The notes beneath the pieces were generated by a model. That model had not been told where the DNA came from and did no database searches. It was given only the letters and a program-made list of their open reading frames with translations. From assembly GCA_965246995.1 (NCBI GenBank), contig OZ252008.1:3100001-3164000 (forward strand): a DNA stretch of 64,000 nt, given 5' to 3'. The position numbers were made by a program, and so were the translations under genes. The DNA is from VXRJ01 sp965246995 (lineage in GTDB: Bacteria > Acidobacteriota > Vicinamibacteria > Vicinamibacterales > UBA8438). This document shows positions 26,012-34,087 of this stretch, piece by piece (position 1 is the first letter of the stretch; every line of letters begins with the position of its first letter).

Positions 26012-27017
26012 CACCGTGCGTGATCTGATTATCATCGGCGCCGGCCCGGCCGGCCTCGCCGCCGCAATCGCGGCCAAGGAGGCGGGCCTCGAAACCCGCA
26101 TCTTCGAGAAGGGAGTGCTGGTCAACGCGCTCTTCCACTTTCCGCCGCAGATGGTCTTCTTCACCACACCCGACCTGCTCGAGATCGGCGGCCTGCCCTT
26201 CGTGACACCGCATGGTAAGCCCACGCGCGACGAGACACTCCGCTACTACCGGCGCGTCGTCGACACCTACGAGTTGCAGGTCGACTTCGGCTACCGGGTG
26301 ACGGCGGTCGAACCGGGCGTCTCCTCCGCCGATCCGTTCACCGTGCGGACGCGGAGCGACGAGGGGGGCAACGAAGTGTGGCAGGCACGGACCGTGCTGA
26401 TTGCGAGCGGCTGCTACGACCATCCGAACCAGTTGGGGATCCCGGGCGAAGATCTGCCCCATGTCTCGCACTACTACACCGAGCCGCACGAGTTCTACCG
26501 CAGGCCGGTCGTGATCGTGGGTGGCAAGAACTCGGCGGCCGAGGCGGCGCTTGATCTCTACCGGTCCGGCGCCCAGGTCACGCTGATTCACCGCGGTGCG
26601 GAACTCGGCGGTTCGATCAAGTACTGGGTGAAGCCGGACATCGAGAACCGCATTACCGAAGGCTCCATTCCTGCCAGATTCGAGACACGCGTCATCGAAA
26701 TCCGCCCGCACGAGGTGGTCGTCGAACCGATTAATGGCGGCCCGCGGGAAACACTGCCGGCAGACGGCGTCTTCCTCCTGACGGGCTATCTGGCCGATCT
26801 CGACTTCCTCCGCGCCGCCGGTATCGAGGTCGCCGCGAACAACGTCCCGCTGCATGATCCCGAGACGTACGAGACCAACGTCCCCGGCCTGTACCTCGCC
26901 GGAGCTGTCGTAGCCGGCGCCAACCGTGGCGAGGTCTTCATCGAGAACGGCCGCTTCCACGGGAAGGTGGTCGCCAATCACATCGCCTGCCGTCTTCGCC
27001 AGCCCGCCAGCGCCTGA
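26004..27017 (+). CDS. ypdA: YpdA-type flavoprotein, putative bacillithiol disulfide reductase
   Basis: A 337-residue FAD/NADPH enzyme related to thioredoxin reductase but without the redox CxxC. It has DLIIIGAGPAGLAAA (FAD), the family-specific GVLVNALFHFPPQMVFFTTPDLLEIGG, a second Rossmann motif VVIVGGKNSAAEAALDLY for NADPH, and NVPGLYLAGAVVAGANRGEVFIENGRFHG at the end. This set of features marks the YpdA/Bdr group, which reduces bacillithiol disulfide. The organism may therefore use bacillithiol, which would be checked by finding bshA, bshB and bshC elsewhere. It is the last gene of the plus-strand run. Confidence 0.88.
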   Translation: MNDTVRDLIIIGAGPAGLAAAIAAKEAGLETRIFEKGVLVNALFHFPPQMVFFTTPDLLEIGGLPFVTPHGKPTRDETLRYYRRVVDTYELQVDFGYRVTAVEPGVSSADPFTVRTRSDEGGNEVWQARTVLIASGCYDHPNQLGIPGEDLPHVSHYYTEPHEFYRRPVVIVGGKNSAAEAALDLYRSGAQVTLIHRGAELGGSIKYWVKPDIENRITEGSIPARFETRVIEIRPHEVVVEPINGGPRETLPADGVFLLTGYLADLDFLRAAGIEVAANNVPLHDPETYETNVPGLYLAGAVVAGANRGEVFIENGRFHGKVVANHIACRLRQPASA

Positions 27018-27077
27018 CTAACCAAGGCCCGCTGGTTGGCCCTGGCTACGGCTGCTCGGGCGGCTAAAATGGTTAAG

Positions 27078-27188
27078 ATGCAGCCAGCGTTCGGACCGTC
27101 CCGTTACCCGGACACCATGCCCCACGATGCCAAGACGCTCGATGCGTACTTCACACCCGAGGCCGTCGTGCGACTAGCCTCAGACTGA
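27078..27188 (+). pseudogene. 36-codon gene stub with leaderless promoter
   Basis: A short frame starting MQPAFGPSRYPDTMPHDA and ending ...VRLASD, then TGA. A TAAAAT box (27065-27070) ends 7 bases before the ATG, the same geometry as other leaderless genes here, so the start looks real while the protein is far too short. The segment LDAYFTPEAVVRL is loosely like the N-terminal YTPxxVV motif of N6-adenine DNA methylases; that link is weak. It may be the remnant of a larger gene deleted beside the nuclease-like gene. Confidence 0.4.
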
Positions 27189-27220
27189 CAGCGACAACGG
27201 GGCCGGGTCAACGGCCATCG

Positions 27221-28033
27221 TCACGCTGGCAGCGACTCCACCAAGCACTCCCTCGGCAACCCGAACTCGTCAACCATCTGCCGCCAGGTAACGAAACCAA
27301 GAAGATGCTGGGATAGCCGCTCGCGATCTAGCTCCCCGAGGTGCGGGTAGCTACCGCTGAGCGATGCGGCAGCCGCAGCAAGCGCAGCGGTCCCGTCCCG
27401 TTCGGTTTCCACCGCCAAGATCACCGCAAAGTCCTTCCCCTTGCTGAAGTCGCGCGCGGCCTCGACGTTTCGCCACAGTTGGCTTCTTTTAGAGAACCAC
27501 AGAGTCGAAGGAGAAACGCCTTCGGTCCGCTTGCCTTCCACGAAGAGCACCAGGTTCTCGGCAATGAGGCAGCAGTCGATGTGAGAGAAGCCTTCGAACG
27601 CCCACCACTGTTGCCCGCTCCGGCCGGCTCCCGTTTGTTCTAGTGCCCGCAAGCCCTCCGCCGTCGCCTCCTCCTGCTCTTCAGGGTTGCTTGAGAAGAG
27701 CTTTGGCCGCCATTCGATGGCCGACTCGGACTTCGAACCGAACTTCCCCGAATCTCGAACGGCCATCCGCTGAGGGTGGTGGAGGAGCCACCGCAAGAAG
27801 GCGGTGGGTGGGGGCACGATCCGCTCGAACACCACTCCGCGGCGAGCCGCTTCAGCGCGTGTTTCCTCGGGGACCAACGACCCCGCCTGGCGGAGACGCT
27901 GCAATGGTGTCTCCTTCGTCGCAGCGGCCATCTGGAGAAGCCGGTCCAGCCAAGCCTTGCCCTCGGGATCGAGGTCCAGCAGCGCGTTGAACACAGGCTG
28001 CACGCGGGTAAGGGAACTGTTCTTTCGACCCAT
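27221..28033 (-). CDS. PD-(D/E)XK nuclease-like hypothetical protein
   Basis: A 270-residue protein of unknown family. Around residues 150-192 it has HIDCCLIAENLVLFVEGKRTE followed by SQLWRNVEAARDF. An Asp, then a hydrophobic strand and EGK, is the core of PD-(D/E)XK nucleases (Asp153, Glu166, Lys168), and the later RN/EAA helix is often seen in such enzymes. No partner methylase or helicase is present, apart from the possible stub just upstream on the other strand. ATG 28033 is preferred to a GTG at 28159, which adds Cys/Arg-rich sequence. The gene sits alone between ypdA and an ABC operon and looks like accessory cargo. Confidence 0.6.
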   Translation of the reverse strand: MGRKNSSLTRVQPVFNALLDLDPEGKAWLDRLLQMAAATKETPLQRLRQAGSLVPEETRAEAARRGVVFERIVPPPTAFLRWLLHHPQRMAVRDSGKFGSKSESAIEWRPKLFSSNPEEQEEATAEGLRALEQTGAGRSGQQWWAFEGFSHIDCCLIAENLVLFVEGKRTEGVSPSTLWFSKRSQLWRNVEAARDFSKGKDFAVILAVETERDGTAALAAAAASLSGSYPHLGELDRERLSQHLLGFVTWRQMVDEFGLPRECLVESLPA

Positions 28034-28168
28034 GAGAGGCGAAGGGTAACAGACGCCTCTGAGGGCGTGCTGTGCATGTCTGCACGGGGCGGACGGTTCA
28101 GCCCTGCCGGCGACGGTCCGGCGCCTGAACACCGGAAGCCGACAGATGGTCGCGCACACGACGCGTGT

Positions 28169-29035
28169 TCATTGCTCCAGGACGTATTCGCGCCGGGCAG
28201 TGACCCGAAGGGCGGCGGTGAAGGCGACCAGCCAGATCGCGGCCAGCACCAGGATGTTCGTCCAGGTGCCGAGCGGGGTCTGGACGCTGGTCAGGACGGC
28301 CTGAAGCAGGCTGAGCGCATCGCCTTGCGGCATGGCATGCGGGACAAGGCCCTGCAGGTAGTAGGCCACGGTCAGGTATTTCATGTAGCCCGGAAGCATC
28401 GTCACTATCGGTTCCCAGCCGAAGACGACGACCAGGCCGGTCAGCAGCGGGCGGCGGAACCAGGCGCCCACCAGCGCGAACAACCCACCGTAGACGGCGA
28501 AGCCGGCGCCGACCATGGCGAGGTCGATCGCGAGCGACGGGAACTCGCGGCCGATGCTGCCTCCAAGGATGGGTACCACGAGGAAATAGACGAGCATCAC
28601 CGACGGCAGCACCACGACCGCGGTGCAGGCTAGGTACGCCAGGTACTTGCCGGCCAGCACGGCGCCACGCGGAATGGGGCGCGTGAACAGGTAGGTGATC
28701 GTCCGATCCTCTACCTCGTCGGCGATCAGCGCGGTGCCGTAGAACACCCCCAGCACCGGGACGGTGAACCGGAGATAGAACGTCCAGACCATCAGGCCGA
28801 AGATGGCGGGACCGTTCAGGTTGATCACGCGGCCGTTCACCGTGCCGGCGGCGCCATCGAACACGCCGGAGGCGGTCACGACGCGAAGGAGCAGCGCGAG
28901 CGCGACGGGGCCGGCCGCCACCAGCGCCATGAAGATCGTTCGGCGCGACCAGAGCATCTCGCCGACACTGACATCAAAGACCCGTAGCGCGGCCGTGACG
29001 AACGTCGGCGCCGCAGGCGCCTGATCGGATGTCAT
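28169..29035 (-). CDS. ABC-2 type transporter permease
   Basis: A 288-residue membrane protein with about six hydrophobic segments. The order is an N-terminal cytoplasmic part, a first membrane helix (TIFMALVAAGPVALALLLRV), a long outside loop, then GLMVWTFYLRFTVPVLGVFYGTALIADEVEDRTITYLFTRP, the conserved ABC-2 permease feature in which an elbow helix meets TxxxLxxRP. Last gene of a four-gene operon, 7 bases after its ATPase. Confidence 0.87.
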   Translation of the reverse strand: MTSDQAPAAPTFVTAALRVFDVSVGEMLWSRRTIFMALVAAGPVALALLLRVVTASGVFDGAAGTVNGRVINLNGPAIFGLMVWTFYLRFTVPVLGVFYGTALIADEVEDRTITYLFTRPIPRGAVLAGKYLAYLACTAVVVLPSVMLVYFLVVPILGGSIGREFPSLAIDLAMVGAGFAVYGGLFALVGAWFRRPLLTGLVVVFGWEPIVTMLPGYMKYLTVAYYLQGLVPHAMPQGDALSLLQAVLTSVQTPLGTWTNILVLAAIWLVAFTAALRVTARREYVLEQ

Positions 29036-29042
29036 GGCCGGT

Positions 29043-29963
29043 TCACTGTTTCACCAGGTACGCGAAGACCGCCTGCAGGTTGTCGTCCGGCGAGGTGACC
29101 TCCCCCACCGCACCTGCTTCGTCGGTGGCCGCCAGCGCCGTCAGTCGGGTATAGAAGTCGTCCGGCCGGTTCGTCTGCGCAACGACGGCGCCCTCTTCCA
29201 GGTGCATCGCGATGACGTCCGGGTGCTCCAGCAGATGGCGCGCCAGCCGCCGCGGGTCGGAGGCGGTGATGCGCACCGTATGCGGGTGTTCATCGATGAG
29301 GTCGCGGATCTGATGCACGTCCCCCTCGGCCAGGACTCGTCCCGCATGCAGCAACAGGATGTTCGACGTCATCCGCTCGATCTCGTGCAGGACATGACTT
29401 GAAACGATGACGCTCCGGCCGGCCTCGCCCCAGGCGCGGATGGCGGCGATCACCTTGCGCCGGCCGATCGGATCGAGGCCGGCGAGCGGTTCATCCAGCA
29501 CCAGCAGCTCGGGTTCGTGGGCGATCGCCTGCGCCAGCTTGATCCGCTGCCGCATCCCCTTGCTGTAGCTGCCGATCTTCCGACCGGCCGCCGCCACCAG
29601 GTCGACTGCCTCGAGCGCGCGCGTCGCGGCGTCCGACGCGGCCGCCCGGTCGTAGCCGCCCAGGCGGAGCAGCGCGGTCACCCATTCCATTCCGGTCATC
29701 CGGTCGTAGCAGCCGTCATGATCCGGGCAGTAACCGATTCGGCGGAACGCGGAGGGATTCCCCCAGATCGGCTCTCCCAACACCTCGATCGTCCCCTGGC
29801 TCGGGCGGAGCTGGCCCGTCACCAGTTTCAGCAGCGTCGACTTCCCCGCGCCGTTCGGTCCGAGAAGGCCGCTGATGCCGGGGGGAATGTTCACCGTGAC
29901 GTCGTTCAGGCCAATCACCTCGCCGTACCACTTCGACAGGCCGCGCGCGGCAACCACACTCAC
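29043..29963 (-). CDS. ABC transporter ATP-binding protein
   Basis: A 306-residue ATPase: Walker A GPNGAGKST, Q-loop in GYCPDHDGCYD (His in place of the usual Gln region), signature YSKGMRQRIKLA, Walker B LLVLDEPLAGLDP, and the switch His in SSHVLHEIE. The signature uses YSKGM rather than LSGGQ, as in many ABC-2 exporters. The C-terminal 80 residues (RITASDPRRLARHLL and on) form the small DUF-type tail common to this group. GTG start at 29963, overlapping the stop of the upstream permease by 4 bases. Confidence 0.9.
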   Translation of the reverse strand: MSVVAARGLSKWYGEVIGLNDVTVNIPPGISGLLGPNGAGKSTLLKLVTGQLRPSQGTIEVLGEPIWGNPSAFRRIGYCPDHDGCYDRMTGMEWVTALLRLGGYDRAAASDAATRALEAVDLVAAAGRKIGSYSKGMRQRIKLAQAIAHEPELLVLDEPLAGLDPIGRRKVIAAIRAWGEAGRSVIVSSHVLHEIERMTSNILLLHAGRVLAEGDVHQIRDLIDEHPHTVRITASDPRRLARHLLEHPDVIAMHLEEGAVVAQTNRPDDFYTRLTALAATDEAGAVGEVTSPDDNLQAVFAYLVKQ

Positions 29964-30802
29964 GACACCACCTCGACGCCGCGCACGCGCCGGCCGAGTA
30001 TCCAGGCAGAGACTACGACGAGCGCCGCGACGACGAGCAGCGAAATGCCCCACGGTGTGTCGTAGCGGGGATCCGCGCCGAAAATTACGTCGCCCACCTG
30101 CTGCTGGCTGGCCGTGAATGAAATCCACGACCATGCGGAACTGCCGGTGACGCCCCGCAGCACATCGAACATCGCTCCGGTGAAGATCACGGCGCCGGCG
30201 TACAGGATCCCGACGTAGCGTGCGCTGGTCGAGAGCGAGGACAGCGCGACGATGGTGATCCCGGCAACCAGTGCCTGCAGGAAGCCGTACAACGTCACCG
30301 CCGGCAACAGGAACGCGTGCTCCCGAACGAAGGCCAGACTGCCGGTGAACATCGTCTGCAGGACGAGCAGCAGCAGCGCCTGCACCCAGGTGATCAGCAA
30401 CAGAAACGCCATCACCACCGCCAGCTTGCCGGCGACGTACTCCCAGCGCCTCAGGGGCCTGGCGAGATAGAGGGGCAGCGCGTTCGCTTGCCGGTCGTTC
30501 GCGATTGCGCCCGCGCCGGTGTAGATAGCGACTACGAAGACGAAGAAGGCCTGGCTGTCGAAGAAGTCGCGGAACGTTGCTGGGGTCGGGGCGATGAAAC
30601 CCTCGACCTGCGGGAAATTCGCGGCCAGGTAGAACACGACGCCGCGGACGAAGAACTGCATCCAGGCAAAGAGCAGCACCAGGAGAAAGAGCTTCGAGGA
30701 GAACATCCGCCGGATGCCGTTCCGCCCGATCACCCACCACGCGCGCCCCGGGGGGCGCCGTGCGCCACTGTAGCGGGCGTAGCCATGATCGTGAATCGGC
30801 AT
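29960..30802 (-). CDS. ABC-2 type transporter permease
   Basis: A 280-residue permease with about six membrane helices (for example FLLVLLFAWMQFFVRGVVFYL and LLVVAALVVVSAWILG). The motif GAIANDRQANALPLYLARPL before the second helix is the same ABC-2 feature as in the downstream permease. ATG 30802 (MPIHDHGYARYSG) is preferred to a start 13 codons upstream, which would overlap the preceding gene. Overlaps the downstream ATPase by 4 bases, so the two are likely translated together. Confidence 0.87.
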   Translation of the reverse strand: MPIHDHGYARYSGARRPPGRAWWVIGRNGIRRMFSSKLFLLVLLFAWMQFFVRGVVFYLAANFPQVEGFIAPTPATFRDFFDSQAFFVFVVAIYTGAGAIANDRQANALPLYLARPLRRWEYVAGKLAVVMAFLLLITWVQALLLLVLQTMFTGSLAFVREHAFLLPAVTLYGFLQALVAGITIVALSSLSTSARYVGILYAGAVIFTGAMFDVLRGVTGSSAWSWISFTASQQQVGDVIFGADPRYDTPWGISLLVVAALVVVSAWILGRRVRGVEVVS

Positions 30803-30809
30803 GGCGGCG

Positions 30810-31763
30810 TCAGGACTCCCCCACCGCGCGGGCGAAGACATCTTCGAGCGTCTGCACGCTCGATCGCAGATGCCGGACCTGCACGCCGGACTGCACCGCG
30901 AGCGCGAAGAGATCGCGCGCCGAGTGGCCGTCGCCGATCAGGACCCGCAGCAGGTGGTCGTCCGCCTGGCGGCACTCGGCGCCGGCCGCGCGCAACGTCT
31001 CCACGAAGCGGACGGCGTCTCCCTTGACACGCACGTCGAACGCCTGTCGGTCGTCTCGCTTGAGATCGGCGATTGGTCCCGCCGCGACAACGCGACCCTC
31101 GTGCAAGACCACCACGTTGTCGCACGCCGCCTCGACATCGGGCAGAACGTGCGACGAGACGATGACGTTCACCCCCTTCCGCTGGGCGAGGTCCCGAATC
31201 AGCGCAATCATCTCGTCGCGCCCCTTTGGGTCCATGCCGTTCGTCGGCTCGTCGAGAAAGAGCAGGTCAGGATCATGGACCAGTGCCTGTGCGAGCTTGA
31301 TCCGCTGCTTCATGCCGGTCGAGTAGGTGTCTACCGTCCGGTACCGCGCCTCTCCCAGGCCAACGTAGTGCAGGACCGCATGCGCCCGCTGCATCGCATC
31401 GGCAGGCGGCAGGCCCGCCAACTCGGCGCAGTAGGCCGCGAACGTGACGGCGTTCAGTCCGGGGAAGTGCGCATCCGACTCCGGCATGTAACCGAGGCGC
31501 GTGCGGATCTCGAGAGGGCGTTCCGCAACGTCGAGGCCGAGGACGGACATCCGCCCCGCACCGCCATCGGGTTGGACAAAGCCCAGGAGCGCCTTCAGCA
31601 GGGTGCTCTTCCCGGCGCCGTTCGGCCCGAGCAATCCGACCGCGCCAGGCGGAAAGTCCGCGTCGACGTTGTCGAGGGCGCGCTGGCGTCCGTACGTGAC
31701 CGAGACACCGTCGAGACACGCGACCGGATCCGCGGCGGTGGTCACTTCGGCAGGGTTAGCCAC
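30810..31763 (-). CDS. ABC transporter ATP-binding protein, first gene of operon
   Basis: A 317-residue ATPase with Walker A GPNGAGKST, signature YSTGMKQRIKLA, Walker B LLFLDEPTNGMDP and switch SSHVLPDVE. With the second ATPase and the two permeases it makes a 2+2 exporter set. The substrate cannot be told: bacterial ABC-2 systems of this shape export lipids, drugs, polysaccharide or peptides. GTG 31763 is the start. The region just upstream carries direct repeats and a palindrome likely to bind a regulator. Confidence 0.88.
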   Translation of the reverse strand: MANPAEVTTAADPVACLDGVSVTYGRQRALDNVDADFPPGAVGLLGPNGAGKSTLLKALLGFVQPDGGAGRMSVLGLDVAERPLEIRTRLGYMPESDAHFPGLNAVTFAAYCAELAGLPPADAMQRAHAVLHYVGLGEARYRTVDTYSTGMKQRIKLAQALVHDPDLLFLDEPTNGMDPKGRDEMIALIRDLAQRKGVNVIVSSHVLPDVEAACDNVVVLHEGRVVAAGPIADLKRDDRQAFDVRVKGDAVRFVETLRAAGAECRQADDHLLRVLIGDGHSARDLFALAVQSGVQVRHLRSSVQTLEDVFARAVGES

Positions 31764-31769
31764 ATAACG

Positions 31770-31796
31770 CTCACAAGTTACTCACAATAAGTGACT
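31770..31796. promoter_or_regulatory. Candidate operator of the ABC operon
   Basis: Two direct CTCACAA repeats (31770-31776 and 31781-31787) are 11 bp apart, one helical turn. Overlapping them is an imperfect palindrome with arms AGTTACT (31776-31782) and AGTGACT (31790-31796). The position is 7-33 bases before the GTG of the first ATPase gene. GntR-type (YtrA) repressors often control such operons, but no regulator gene is next to it. Confidence 0.4.
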
Positions 31797-32480
31797 TACA
31801 GTCATCAGTCTCACCCTGCTTCCCTCGTCGTCTCCCCCGCAACAGTGGTGTCGCTGCCTGAAGAAGAGCGGTTGGTGCCGGTGGCGGCTATCTCCGACCA
31901 TCGGCTCGCACTGGCCGCGTCGGCCTCACGGGACGATGGGTTGAACGCTCGGACGGTCCTCGGACGGCTCCCAGTGTCCCGTTGACCTCCCGGGAATCGG
32001 GTCAATATAGCTCAGTCCGGGCGCTTTCCTCCTTGCCGGCGTCGATCTCGGCAGCGTCGGCCCCGGCGATCTGGTCCGCCAGCAGCTCTGCGGACGAGAG
32101 TCGGTCACTGCAGATGAAAGTAGACATCCATACGCCCTCGCGGCAAGGCCCCCCAGCGAGGGCCGGCCTTGACCTCGCGGGCGTCATGATAGCCGAGTGA
32201 CTATCAGCATGGCGCACGGAACGGGCGACCGGACTCTTTACGGAGGCCGTGCGGCTGCTCGAAGAGCCGCAGCACCGGGGCACGGCCGATTCGGGAATCA
32301 ACCGGACCGTGCTATCGGCCTGCGGGATCCTCGCGCTCCCGTGCTCGCCGTTGCGCCTCCGCGATCTGCGCGCGCAGGTCACGTCCGTGGCGAGAGATCT
32401 CGCCGCGGCGCACGGAGTCTTCGCGCAGTACGACCTGCCGCGCTGATCCCAGTCGCGGCTGGCTCCACCCGTCGCCGCGC
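31797..32480. other. Accessory stretch without a convincing gene
   Basis: About 680 bases between the ABC operon and the IS1182-type element. A minus-strand frame at 32002-32127 could give a 41-residue acidic peptide (starts MSTFICSDRL), and a plus-strand open frame ending at 32446 has coding-like text (SGINRTVLSACGILAL) but no start. A TGATAG...CTATCA palindrome lies near 32188-32207. I see no RNA gene or known domain. It reads like decayed sequence. Confidence 0.5.
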
Positions 32481-34087
32481 TAGGAGTCTGCGCCGTAGAA
32501 AATGCGACAATTGCGGCAGACCTGATCTTGACGGAAGGACGTGATGTCGACGACGTTTCGCCGCTACGCCCCGGACCAATCGTTGCTGTTGCCACCAGAT
32601 TTGCAGGCGTGGTTGCCGGAGGGCCACTTGGCGCACCATGTCAGCGACTTGGTGGACGGTCTTGATCTGACGGCATTTTACGCACCGTATGAGGGTGACG
32701 GTCGGCGCAACGCGCCGTATGAGCCGCGGATGATGTTGAAGGTGCTGATCTACGCGTATGCGACGGGGGTGTTTTCGTCGCGGGGGATCGCGAGGAAGCT
32801 GGAAGAGGACGTGGCTTTCCGGGTTCTGGCGGCGGGCAATTTTCCGCAACACCGTACGGTGTGCGAGTTTCGTCGTCGGCATCTGGAGGACTTCAAGAAG
32901 CTGTTCGTGGAGGTGGTTCGTCTGGCGCGGGAGTTGGGGGTGGCGAGCTTCGGGAAGCTGTCGGTCGACGGCACGAAGGTCCGAGCGAACGCGAGCAAGC
33001 GCAAGGCGATGAGCTACGGGCGGATGGAGGCGGAGGAGCGGCGTCTGGCCGGGGAGATTGAAGCGTTGCTGGAGGCGGCTGGCGCGGCCGACGCGGCGGA
33101 GGACGCGCGCTTCGGGTCGGAGGTGCGGGGGGACGAGTTGCCGGCGGAGTTGCGTCGCCGTGCGGATCGTCTGGCGGCTATCCGAGCGGCGAAGGCGCGT
33201 CTGGAAACGGCGCAACGAGCGGCGGACGACGCGCGGGGTCGGCAGCCGGGTCAGGATCGGAATCCGAAGGGCGGGCAGCCGTACAAGCGGGCCTATGGCG
33301 AGCCGGACGAGAAGGCGCAGAGCAACTTCACGGACCCGGAGAGCGGGATCATGCAGACGAGCAACGAGGGTTATCAGCAGTGCTACAACGCGCAGGTGGC
33401 GGTGGACGGTGACCACCAGTTGGTCGTGTCAACGGACGTGACGGCGAACGGGAGCGACCAGGGCGGGCTGCCGATGCTGCTTGACGCGGTGGCGGAGACG
33501 TTGGGTGAGCAGCCAGAGACAGTTCTGGCGGACGCCGGGTATTGCAACGAGCGGGACTTGGCGGAACTGGAAACGCGGGGCGTCGCCGGGTACGTGGCGT
33601 CGGGCCGAGAGGGTAAGGCGGCAACGACCAGCCCCTCGAAGAAGCAGCAATCCGCGACGAGTCGCATGGCGGAGAAGCTGGCGACGCCGGCGGGCCGGGC
33701 AGCGTATGCGGAGCGCAAGTGGCTGTCGGAGGCCCCGCACGGCTGGATCAAGCACGTGATGGGGTTCCGGCGCTTCAGCCTACGGGGACTCGCCAAGGCG
33801 CGAGGCGAGTGGGACTTGGTGTGCCTGGCGTTGAACGTGAAACGCCTTCAAACCCTGGTCGCGGCGTAAATGCGAGAGCTTGGCGCCCACAGTGGCCACG
33901 GGTCAGCGCGAATCGCGGCCACTGGGAGCCGTGCGGCTCGTCGGAGCCGGTTTTTTCCGGTTTGTGTCGTCGGCTACCGAGAATCCAGCGCGCCCGCCAG
34001 CCGGCGACGTCGACCCGACGCGGTGCGTCAGGGTCCTGAGCCGACCGCCAATCTCGTCCGGTGGATCTCCTACGGCGCAGACTCCTA
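32481..34087. mobile_element. IS1182-type insertion sequence, complete
   Basis: Perfect 18-bp terminal inverted repeats TAGGAGTCTGCGCCGTAG (left 32481-32498, right 34070-34087) enclose one intact transposase gene. About 200 non-coding bases separate the transposase stop from the right end. The right end is the stop codon of the coiled-coil gene (TAG within TAGGAG), so the element interrupts or abuts that gene. No clear target duplication. Confidence 0.88.
32544..33869 (+). CDS. IS1182 family transposase
   Basis: A 441-residue DDE transposase. It has the N-terminal DUF772 region (PPDLQAWLPEGHLAHHVSDLVD, APYEPRMMLKVLIYAYATGVFSSR), then LSVDGTKVRANASK (first Asp), VLADAGYCNERDL (second Asp) and the YREK-like AERKWLSEAPHGWIKHVMGFRRFSLRG (Glu). 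ATG 32544 follows GGAAGG by 5 bases, a fair ribosome site. Frame intact. Confidence 0.9.
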   Translation: MSTTFRRYAPDQSLLLPPDLQAWLPEGHLAHHVSDLVDGLDLTAFYAPYEGDGRRNAPYEPRMMLKVLIYAYATGVFSSRGIARKLEEDVAFRVLAAGNFPQHRTVCEFRRRHLEDFKKLFVEVVRLARELGVASFGKLSVDGTKVRANASKRKAMSYGRMEAEERRLAGEIEALLEAAGAADAAEDARFGSEVRGDELPAELRRRADRLAAIRAAKARLETAQRAADDARGRQPGQDRNPKGGQPYKRAYGEPDEKAQSNFTDPESGIMQTSNEGYQQCYNAQVAVDGDHQLVVSTDVTANGSDQGGLPMLLDAVAETLGEQPETVLADAGYCNERDLAELETRGVAGYVASGREGKAATTSPSKKQQSATSRMAEKLATPAGRAAYAERKWLSEAPHGWIKHVMGFRRFSLRGLAKARGEWDLVCLALNVKRLQTLVAA

